NCBI RefSeq assembly: GCF_014672695.1 | Contig: NZ_CP053923.1 | Coordinates: 2,646,014-2,662,023 of the forward strand | Direction of reading: 5' to 3' | DNA length: 16,010 nucleotides | Source of the DNA: Defluviicoccus vanus | GTDB lineage: Bacteria > Pseudomonadota > Alphaproteobacteria > Rhodospirillales > Defluviicoccaceae | Part shown: positions 7,887-14,530 of the stretch, in pieces | Position numbering within the stretch: the stretch's first letter is position 1 | Layout: each line of letters begins with the position of its first letter | The notes under the pieces: generated by a model | The model's database searches: none | What the model was told of the DNA's origin: nothing | The model's input: the letters and a program-made list of their open reading frames with translations, nothing else | Made by a program: the position numbers and the translations under genes

Positions 7887-10005
7887 GGAGTCGTTGCCGC
7901 CACTGCCGGCCAGCGCATCTGCGCCGTCGCCGCCGTCGACCGTATCGTTGCCTTCGTTGCCGTCGACGCTGTCGTTGCCGATATTGCCCAGCAAGCTGTC
8001 GTCGTTGCCATCACCTCCCTGGATGCTGTCGTTATCGGCTCCACCCGCCGCCGTGTCGTCGCCGGCGTCACCACTCAGCGAGTCATTCCCGCCGCTGCCG
8101 GCCAGCGCATCCGCGCCGTCGCCGCCGCCAACCGTATCGTTGCCTTCGTTGCCGTCGACGCTGTCGTTGCCGGCATCGCCTTGCAGGGTGTCGTTGCCGT
8201 CACCGCCCTGGATGCTATCGTTGCCGTCGCCGCCGGACACCGTGTCGTCACCAGCATCGCTGCTCAGGGAGTCATTGCCGCCACTGCCGGCCAGCGCATC
8301 CGCGCCGTCACCGCCGGACACGGTGTCGTCACCGGCATCGCCACTTACGGAGTCATTTCCGCCACTGCCGGCCAGTGCGTCCGCGCCGTCACTGCCGCTA
8401 ACCGTGTCGTTGCCGTCACCACCGTCAATGCTGTCGTTGCCACCACTTCCGAGGAGTACATCACTCCCAGAACCGCCAGTGATGCAGTCATCTCCTAGGC
8501 TGCCGACGCTAATCGTATCATTGCCGGCTCCGCCCGTGATCGTCGCGCTCAAATTGTTGGCAGCGCCAATTATACTGTCATTGCCGTCACCGCCATCAAT
8601 GCTATTGCCTTGGTATGAATTATTAATAGTTATCGTGTCGTTCCCATTGCCTCCACTTAACGTGTCATTATTCAATGTGCTTCCGACAATCCTATCATCG
8701 CCATCACCTCCGTAAACAATAATTGTACTATCACTGTACCTATCATATTGATTCGCTCCAATGGTGTCATTACCTAGCCCGCCGGTAATTGAGACAGTAC
8801 CTTCGGAGTTAAATGCGATTTGGCCGCTTATGCTGTCGTTGCCATCGCCGCCGTCGATTACAACACTATTGACCCCGTACGAGACAACGATCGTATCGTT
8901 GCCGCCGCCACCTGTAATACCGAACGCACTGAAACTGCCGGTGCCATCGATGCTATCGTTGCCGTCATCACCTGAAATCGAGAAATTTTCGACGGCATAA
9001 CCAAAGGCGCGAATGGTATCGTTGCCGCCGCCGCCGAAGATGGTGTCACTGCCGCCGTTACCATAGATGGAATCGTTACCATCCCCGCCGTCGACGATAT
9101 CATCGCCCTCATTGCTATAGATCAGGTCGTTACCACCGCCACCTATGATACTATCATTTACAAGACTACCTTCGATCGTGTCGTTGCCGATGCCGCCGTC
9201 AATACTGGTGCTACCAAAGATCGAGTCATCGCCAGTACCGCCGACGATAGTGCCGTTGCCGCCGTTGATCGTGTCGTTACCGCTTCCACAGTCGATACTA
9301 TTGTTGCCGATGTCGGCATAGACTTCGTCGTCGCCGCCACCACCCAGGATGGTGTTGTTGCCGGTGCCCCCATCGATGGTGTCGTTACCATCGCCGCCGT
9401 CGATGCTGTCGTTGCCCGTCCCACCGATGAGCGAGTCGCCGGCACCGAGGCCGACGACCGTGTCATTGCCGGCAAGAGCGTCGATGGTGTCCGACCCCGC
9501 GGTCCCCGTGAGCGAGTCGTCCCCAGTTGTCGGGCCTGTACCGACAAGGCCGATGAAGTCGGCCTGGGTAAGCGTTGCGAGGGTGGCGCCGGTGACGGTG
9601 ATGGCGTTGCTGCCGATCGTCAGCAGCACGCCGCCGCTGACCGCGGTCTTGCCGATGGCGTTCCACGAGGTGTTGAAGGCACTCAGGTCGATGAGGTCCT
9701 GGCCATCGGTGAAGTCGTCGATGACGTCGGCACCGTCGCCGCTGTGGAAGACGAAGACGTCGTTGCCGTTACCGCCCTGCAACTCGTCGTTGCCGGTGCC
9801 GCCATCGACCGTGTCGTTGCCGACGGCACCGATCACCGTATCCACGCCGTCGTCACCGGTCATCGAGTCGGCGCCATCGCCGCCAAATACAATGTCGTTT
9901 CCCGAACCGCCGCTAATCGTCTCGTCGCCAGCCGTGCCGATGATACTGTCGTTGCCGAGACCGCCGACGATCGAGGCGATCCGGCCGCCGGTAACGACGC
10001 TGTTG
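7884..10005 (-). CDS. RTX1 block B: internal C-terminal-type domain and long RTX array
   Basis: The second frame picks up at VVTGGRIASIVGGLGND and runs to a TGA at 7884 caused by a missing base at 7887/7888; the first ATG in this frame is at 9863. At about 9758-9539 it has VFVFHSGDGADVIDDFTDG followed by a hydrophobic beta-rich segment, which resembles the domain that normally ends RTX proteins. RTX nonapeptides then continue for more than 500 residues. The part at about 9000-8450 is paralogous to the N-terminal half of RTX2 (shared IIVYGG(D/E)GDD, SISGDDGNDSI and TISGGLGNDTI-like strings) and is AT-rich. Two Cys occur (SIDCGSGND, GDDCITGG), unusual in this family. Confidence 0.7.
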
Positions 10006-10006
10006 A

Positions 10007-10744
10007 AAAATCGAGGCTGTCCGAACCCGAGGAGCCCTGGACGGTCACCGGAGCAAGGCCCGCGGCGACCTCCCAGGCATCCACGTTGGCGATAAGACGG
10101 ACACCGCTCAGCACTGCGACATTAATGAGCCCGGTGTCGCTGCCAAGACCTCCGTCGATGGAAATCGCGTTGCCATCGATAATAAGCCGATCATTGCCGG
10201 CTCCCGCGTCGAGAACGTCGCCATCTCCCCCGCGGAGGGTCTCGTTTCCATTGCCTCCATAGAGCGAGTCAGCGCCGTCACCCCCATCAATGGAAGTATT
10301 TCCAAGATAACTGTAAAGATAGTCGTTGCCTTCACCTCCATATATAGTGCTTCCTCCGTAATATGATGCCGATATTGTGTCATTACCTGCACCTCCATCA
10401 AGGCTGTCGCTTCCTTTACTATTTGAATTATTAATGACGTCGTTTCCGGCGCCGCCACTAAGTGTATCATCATCATAGCTATAATTATTGCTTTCAATTG
10501 TATCGTTGCCATCGCCGCCGGACAGCGAGTCGTTACCTGTATTGTTGATGAGCAGATCGTTTCCCGTTCCACCAAGCAAGGTGTCGTCGCTACTGCCGCC
10601 GTCGAGGGTATCGTTGCCACCGCCGCCGTCGAGGGAATCGGCGCCGCTGCCGGGGAAGCTGCCGGCGGGCGAGCGGTTCACCGTCGGTGAGACAGAGTCT
10701 GGGCTGATGACTTCGTTGAAGGTCGTGCCGGTGAACGTCGCCAT
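10007..10744 (-). CDS. RTX1 block A: N-terminal leader and first RTX repeats
   Basis: This block holds the true start (ATG 10744) and about 246 in-frame codons. After a 45-residue leader rich in Ser, Pro and Gly come RTX repeats such as LDGGGGNDTLDGG, then a stretch without repeats (LINVAVLSGVRLIANVDAW) with Trp and hydrophobic residues. The in-frame sense ends at SDSLDF next to a run of five T on the coding strand; beyond it the same frame turns to Ser/Ala/Arg-rich nonsense and stops at 9860. The middle part (about 10300-10510) is clearly more AT-rich than the flanks. Confidence 0.65.
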
Positions 10745-10752
10745 GGTCTTGT

Positions 10753-10758
10753 CCCTCC
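10753..10758 (-). promoter_or_regulatory. RTX1 ribosome binding site
   Basis: On the minus strand GGAGGG lies 8 nt before ATG 10744. It selects this start over an upstream in-frame ATG at 10783, and the protein then begins MATF exactly as RTX2 does. Confidence 0.75.
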
Positions 10759-10791
10759 ATTGTAATTGGGAGGGCAGCGGCAACCGTCACC

Positions 10792-10800
10792 TCCCCCAAA
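10792..10800 (-). promoter_or_regulatory. TTTGGGGGA leader element of RTX1
   Basis: TTTGGGGGA lies about 10-18 nt inside the predicted transcript and is repeated at the same place in the RTX2 leader. Here it is framed by CACCT and AGGTG arms (10788-10792 and 10800-10804) that could pair; RTX2 lacks those arms, so the shared feature is the G-run itself. Confidence 0.4.
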
Positions 10801-10815
10801 GGTGTTATGAATGGG

Positions 10816-10844
10816 ACTTTAAACCAGGTGTCGAACAGGTTCAA
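10816..10844 (-). promoter_or_regulatory. Predicted sigma-70 promoter of RTX1
   Basis: On the minus strand: TTGAAC at 10844-10839, 17-bp spacer, TAAAGT at 10821-10816. The geometry is the same as upstream of RTX2 (TTGATT, 17 bp, TAAAAT). The predicted transcript would start near 10809, about 65 nt before the ATG. Confidence 0.5.
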
Positions 10845-10967
10845 CGGTCGGTTGTCATTACAGTGCCGCGTTGGCCTATGCTCAGCGGGATGCGGCGATC
10901 ATGGCGTCGGCGGCTCTGCGCGCCGCCTGATGCCGGCGGCGGCAGAGGGCCGGGGAGGCTGACGGGG

Positions 10968-11252
10968 TCAGAGGATGAAGTCGCCGGCGACCCACTGGCT
11001 CGGCAGCACGGCGCCGTCCTGCACCAGGATCTCGAAGTCGGCCACTTTGTCGCCGTTGATGTCGCCCTGGACGAGGGTGTTGGTGCCGCTTGCCACCACA
11101 TGCAGCTGACCGGCGACGCCGCTGAACGCCGCGGTGCCAATGAAGGTGAAGGCCTGGTTGCCGGCAACGAGCGTGCTGGCATCGATCAGCGACAGATCGA
11201 TCTGATCGCCGGCGGCGGCGCCGACGCCATCAAAGGCGACGATGCTGTCATG
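10968..11252 (-). repeat. Near-identical 3' end shared with RTX1 (copy 2)
   Basis: Partner of 5152-5436. The 164-bp tract 11065-11228 is identical to 5249-5412, while flanking parts differ at several sites, mostly without changing the protein. Confidence 0.85.
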
Positions 11253-12806
11253 ATTGACGCCGAGGCCCGAGTCGGCCACGGCGGCGAAGACGAACTTGTC
11301 GGCGCCAGCGCCGCCGCTCAGGATGTCGGCGCCAGCGCCGCCGTTGAGGCTGTCGTTCCCGGCCAGTCCGGCCAGCGAGTCGCTACCGCCGTTACCGCTG
11401 AGGCTGTTGTTGCCGGCACCGCCGCTGAGCGTGTCGTTGTAGGCCGAGCCGGCAAGGTTCTCGATGCCGACCAGGGTGTCGATGCCGGCGCCCTGCGTAT
11501 TCTGCGCCGTGGTCAACGTCAGGTTGACACTGACCGCCGCCGCTGCCGCGGCGTAGTTGGCGATGTCGCTGCCGTCGCCGCCGTCGATGGAGTCGTTGCC
11601 GAGGCCGCCATCGAGGGTGTCGTTGCCAAGGCCGCCAATGAGGGTATCGGCACCGCCGGCAGCGGCGAGCCAATCGTTACCGTTGCCGCCGCTGAGATTG
11701 TTGGCCAGCGCGTTGCCGCTTACCGTGTCGTTGTAGGCGGAGCCGAGGAGATTCTCGATGCCGGTGAGGGTGTCGATGCCGCCACCCAGCGTATTCTGCG
11801 CCGTGGTGAGCGCCAGCTTGACCGATACCGCCGCCGTCGCCCCGTTGTAGCTCACCGTGTCGATGCCAGCACCGCCGTCGATGGAGTCGTCGCCGGCGCC
11901 ACCGCTGATCGTGTCGTTGCCGGCGCCGGCAACAATCGTCGCGTCCGCTCCGTTGATGCTGGCGAGGATACTGTCGTTGCCGTCGTCGCCCGAGAGATAG
12001 ACGCCGGACCCATCGCCGCCGGAGGAGCCGGTGACGGTGAGCGTATCGTCGCCAGATCCGCCGTACACGACAACCGTGTGCGCATCGATGCCGAGAGACA
12101 GGTTGATGCGGTCGCTGCCATATCCGCCCTGAATCGAAATATTATCGGAGTACGAGCCGCTATTACTATAGTTTATTATGTCGTTGCCGTCACCGCCATC
12201 GATACTGACGAGTGCCTTCCAATTATCAATGGTTATCGTATCATTTCCGGCAGCTGCAGATAATGTTTCATCGCCAGATCTACTGCCGATGATGCTATCA
12301 TCTCCCTCGCCTCCATAAACAATGATGCTATTATTTCCATACTTCGTGCATTGTGCTGCATCGATTGTATCATTCCCCAGGCCGCCATTAATCGACACGT
12401 TGCCCTCGGAATAACACCATAAGCCGCCCCTTATGCTGTCGTTGCCATCACCGCCATCGACATTCAGATGAGTCCAGGCCGACTGAGCGATGATCGTGTC
12501 ATTACCGCTGCCGCCGCCGGCGATGTCGAAATCACCGTAGTTCCCGGAAATGCTGTCGTTGCCGTCATCGCCCGAGATGGAAAACGATCCGTCGGCATAG
12601 GATGCCGTGTGGATGGTGTCGTCACCGGTTCCGCCGAAGACGGTATCATTCCCGCCGCCGCTGTCGATGGAATCGTTACCGCCACGGCCGTCGATGGAAT
12701 CGTCACCGTCGCCGGGACGGCTGCCAGGAGGGGAGGCAGTGACACCGGCGGAAACGGTGTCGGGGGAAATGATTTCGTTGGAATCTGTGCCGATAAAGGT
12801 CGCCAT
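10968..12806 (-). CDS. RTX2: intact RTX calcium-binding protein, probable type I secretion substrate
   Basis: The 612-residue protein starts at ATG 12806, chosen because MATFIGTDSNEIISPD matches the RTX1 leader; an in-frame start at 12869 would only translate the leader region. A GGGTGG-like ribosome site is close upstream. Residues 1-45 are a Ser/Pro/Gly leader without a signal peptide; 35-310 are irregular RTX repeats broken by beta-rich inserts; 318-416 and 416-500 hold two copies of the 98-residue module; 500-612 are a serralysin-type C-terminal domain ending GDFIL. RTX repeats bind calcium and fold outside the cell after export by an ABC/MFP/TolC-type system, none of which is encoded here. 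Cys131 and Cys153 are unusual for this family. The likely place is secreted or surface-bound; function unknown, and no catalytic motif is seen. It lies 309 bp after der and 223 bp before RTX1, on the same strand. Confidence 0.88.
   Translation of the reverse strand: MATFIGTDSNEIISPDTVSAGVTASPPGSRPGDGDDSIDGRGGNDSIDSGGGNDTVFGGTGDDTIHTASYADGSFSISGDDGNDSISGNYGDFDIAGGGSGNDTIIAQSAWTHLNVDGGDGNDSIRGGLWCYSEGNVSINGGLGNDTIDAAQCTKYGNNSIIVYGGEGDDSIIGSRSGDETLSAAAGNDTITIDNWKALVSIDGGDGNDIINYSNSGSYSDNISIQGGYGSDRINLSLGIDAHTVVVYGGSGDDTLTVTGSSGGDGSGVYLSGDDGNDSILASINGADATIVAGAGNDTISGGAGDDSIDGGAGIDTVSYNGATAAVSVKLALTTAQNTLGGGIDTLTGIENLLGSAYNDTVSGNALANNLSGGNGNDWLAAAGGADTLIGGLGNDTLDGGLGNDSIDGGDGSDIANYAAAAAAVSVNLTLTTAQNTQGAGIDTLVGIENLAGSAYNDTLSGGAGNNSLSGNGGSDSLAGLAGNDSLNGGAGADILSGGAGADKFVFAAVADSGLGVNHDSIVAFDGVGAAAGDQIDLSLIDASTLVAGNQAFTFIGTAAFSGVAGQLHVVASGTNTLVQGDINGDKVADFEILVQDGAVLPSQWVAGDFIL
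11294..11881 (-). repeat. Two 294-bp module units in RTX2
   Basis: The ATGGAG landmark recurs at 11881 and 11587, exactly 294 bp apart, the same period as in RTX1. The encoded units (VSYNGATAAVSVKLAL and ANYAAAAAAVSVNLTL) are more diverged from each other than the RTX1 units are. The second unit runs into the C-terminal domain. Confidence 0.8.
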
Positions 12807-12861
12807 GGCCCCACCCTTTTTATGGCTTTTAAGGAAGGCACGAGCGACAGTCAGCGTGTCT

Positions 12862-12870
12862 TCCCCCAAA
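12862..12870 (-). promoter_or_regulatory. TTTGGGGGA leader element of RTX2
   Basis: TTTGGGGGA at the same distance (about 10-18 nt) after the predicted transcription start as in RTX1. Its conservation inside an otherwise diverged leader suggests a shared protein or RNA contact. Confidence 0.4.
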
Positions 12871-12886
12871 ACAGTTAATATATAGG

Positions 12887-12915
12887 ATTTTAAAACAAAT
12901 AGTTGGATGAATCAA
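12887..12915 (-). promoter_or_regulatory. Predicted sigma-70 promoter of RTX2
   Basis: On the minus strand: TTGATT at 12915-12910, 17-bp spacer, TAAAAT at 12892-12887, in an AT-rich pocket. The transcript would begin near 12880, about 75 nt before the ATG. Confidence 0.55.
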
Positions 12916-13115
12916 CTCAAACGATTCCCCAAACGAAGCAATCACTCCGGCGGGTAAGTAGCCGCAAGCAAAGCATGGTTAATATAGGGCTGAAATGCCC
13001 CGTATGGGGGTGGTAACTTCACGCGCGCTGCTGCCGCTGCCCCACGCGTGCGTGGCGCCAATCAGTGGAGCGATCGATGGGGACAGGCAGTGGACAGGCG
13101 AGCCCGTTGGCTTGC

Positions 13116-14507
13116 TTAGCTGCCGTCCACGTAGGGGTTGCGCGAGCCGCGCAGCGTCAGTCGCAGTGGGATGCCGTCGAGGTCGAAGGCTTCGCGCAGG
13201 CCGTTGGCCAAATAGCGGATGTAGCTCTCCGGGATCGCCGCCGGGCGGTTGGCGAACAAGACGAAGGTGGGCGGCCGGCTGCGGGTCTGGGTGACGTAGC
13301 GCAGCCGCAGCCGCCGGCCTTCCACCGCCGGGGGCGGGTGGCGCTCCAGCATGACTGCCAGCCAGCGGTTGAGCGGCGAAGTGGCGATCTGGCTGTTCCA
13401 GACGTCGTAGACGGCGACCGCCGCCGGCAGCAGCCGCTCTACGCCCCTGCCGGTCAGCGCCGACAGCGGGACGAGACGCAGCCCGCGTAGCTGCGGCAGC
13501 GACGCTTCCGCCTGTTCGAGCAGGTGGCGGCGGATCGCATCCTTGTCCGCCACCAGATCCCACTTGTTGGCGACGAGCAGCGGCGCCCGGCCTTCCTCGG
13601 CGATCATCCGGGCGATGGTCAGATCCTGCTTCTCGATCCCCTGCACTGCATCCACCACCACGGCGACCACGTGGGCGAAGCGGATGGCGCGCAGCGTATC
13701 CTGTACCGAGAGTTCTTCCAGCGCATCGTTGATTCGGGCGCGGCGGCGCAGCCCGGCGGTATCGATCAGCCGCAGGCGGCGGCCGTCGTGCAGCCAGTCG
13801 ATGCTGATCGCATCGCGGGTGATGCCGGCTTCGGGACCGGTCACCAGCCGCTCGTCACCGATCAGCCGGTTGACCAGGGTCGATTTTCCCACGTTAGGGC
13901 GGCCCACCACCGCCAGCTGCAGCGGCGCTCCTGCATCGCCGGCGTCCGTCACCCCGTTTGTACCCTCCACATCGCTCCCGCTATCGTCCGCGGGCACGTC
14001 CGCCACCGGTTCGCGGTCGGCGATTTCGCGCAGGGCGTCGTAGAGGTCGCCCATCCCCTCGCCGTGCGCCGCGGAGAAGGGGATCGGCTCGCCCAGGCCA
14101 AGGCGGAAGGCTTCGAGCAGCCCCGGTTGCCCGGCACGCCCCTCGCATTTGTTTGCGATCAAAATGACCGGTACGGCGCTGCGCCGCAGCACTGCTGCCA
14201 GCACCTCGTCGATGGGCGTCAGGCCGGCACGCGCATCGATCAGGAACAGGGCGACGTCGGCGGCGCCAACTGCCCGCTCGGTCTGCTGCTGGATGCGGCT
14301 GGCCAGCTCGCCGTCGCGGGCATCCTCGAAGCCGGCGGTATCGACGATGCGGAACTCCAGATCGGCGACGCGGGCGTTGCCCTCGCGGCGATCGCGGGTG
14401 ACGCCGGGGGTGTCGCTGACGATGGCGAGCCGCTTGCCGACGAGGCGGTTGAAGAAGGTGGACTTGCCGACGTTCGGCCGTCCGATGATGGCAGCGGTAA
14501 AGCTCAT
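13116..14507 (-). CDS. der: Ribosome biogenesis GTPase Der (EngA)
   Basis: Der is an essential two-domain GTPase that helps mature the 50S subunit. The 463 residues show the full layout: first G domain with GRPNVGKST at 9-17, DTPGVTRDR at 32-40, DTAGFED at 56-62 and NKCE at 119-122; an acidic linker at about 166-195; second G domain with GRPNVGKST at 202-210, DTAGLRRRARIND at 249-261 and NKWD at 314-317; and a C-terminal KH-like domain at about 360-460 that contacts rRNA. The first NKxD motif reads NKCE, a variation I associate with alphaproteobacterial Der rather than damage. The start ATG 14507 gives the standard MSFTAAIIGRPNVGKS beginning, though no strong Shine-Dalgarno precedes it. The gene starts 23 nt after the bamB stop, so translation from a shared mRNA is likely. 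Confidence 0.97.
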   Translation of the reverse strand: MSFTAAIIGRPNVGKSTFFNRLVGKRLAIVSDTPGVTRDRREGNARVADLEFRIVDTAGFEDARDGELASRIQQQTERAVGAADVALFLIDARAGLTPIDEVLAAVLRRSAVPVILIANKCEGRAGQPGLLEAFRLGLGEPIPFSAAHGEGMGDLYDALREIADREPVADVPADDSGSDVEGTNGVTDAGDAGAPLQLAVVGRPNVGKSTLVNRLIGDERLVTGPEAGITRDAISIDWLHDGRRLRLIDTAGLRRRARINDALEELSVQDTLRAIRFAHVVAVVVDAVQGIEKQDLTIARMIAEEGRAPLLVANKWDLVADKDAIRRHLLEQAEASLPQLRGLRLVPLSALTGRGVERLLPAAVAVYDVWNSQIATSPLNRWLAVMLERHPPPAVEGRRLRLRYVTQTRSRPPTFVLFANRPAAIPESYIRYLANGLREAFDLDGIPLRLTLRGSRNPYVDGS

Positions 14508-14530
14508 GATACGAGGCGACCGGGCGGCGG

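Larger units (their letters stand above)
5152..10744 (-). pseudogene. RTX1: giant RTX calcium-binding protein, interrupted by four single-base indels
   Basis: Five reading-frame blocks join into one protein if single bases are restored near 10006-10010, 7887/7888 and 5502/5503 and one is removed near 7003; the corrected length is 5,595 nt, about 1,864 residues plus stop. The start ATG at 10744 has GGAGGG 8 nt upstream. The order is a short leader (MATFTGTTFNEVISPD), RTX nonapeptides of the GGxGxDxxx type, a non-repeat segment, an internal C-terminal-type domain (about residues 330-402), more RTX repeats, seven 98-residue modules (about 1043-1729), and a serralysin-type C-terminal domain. RTX repeats bind calcium and fold after type I export, which would also explain the lack of a signal peptide. 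No protease, adhesin or enzyme domain is seen. As written, translation would end at 9860 after about 294 residues. It may be a decayed gene, an on/off switchable gene, or base errors in a repetitive assembly. Confidence 0.8.
10745..10967 (-). other. 223-bp spacer between RTX2 and RTX1
   Basis: The spacer holds the predicted RTX1 promoter and leader at its lower-coordinate side. Just after the RTX2 stop codon there is a 7-bp hairpin, CGCCGCC-TGATGCC-GGCGGCG at 10921-10941, with no T-tract, so it is only a weak terminator candidate. No gene is seen in it. Confidence 0.6.
12807..13115 (-). other. 309-bp spacer between der and RTX2
   Basis: The RTX2-proximal part (about 12860-12990) is AT-rich and contains the predicted promoter and leader. 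A small inverted repeat, CCCC-GTAT-GGGG at 12998-13009, lies between it and der and could weakly end der transcription. I see no credible gene; the open frame that crosses 12979-13563 is a shadow of der. Confidence 0.6.

Noticed and set aside
5558..9800. Dense short repeats that could be mistaken for a CRISPR array or non-coding satellite
   Set aside because: Periods are multiples of 9 codons or 294 bp, all in frame with RTX nonapeptides, and there are no identical direct repeats separated by unique spacers.
10006..10010. Programmed ribosomal frameshift at the T-run of RTX1
   Set aside because: There is no typical slippery heptamer with a downstream structure, and three further breaks in the same gene would each need their own event; indels or base errors explain all four.
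10488..12263. Long plus-strand open frame of 591 codons over RTX2, the spacer and the RTX1 start
   Set aside because: It is antisense to intact RTX2, crosses the predicted RTX1 promoter, and its sequence is the reverse image of RTX codons (GGC AAC GAC read backwards gives long stop-free frames).
14077..14155. NKCE instead of NKxD in the first G domain of Der as a sign of damage
   Set aside because: All other GTPase motifs are intact, and Glu at this position appears normal for alphaproteobacterial Der as far as I recall.
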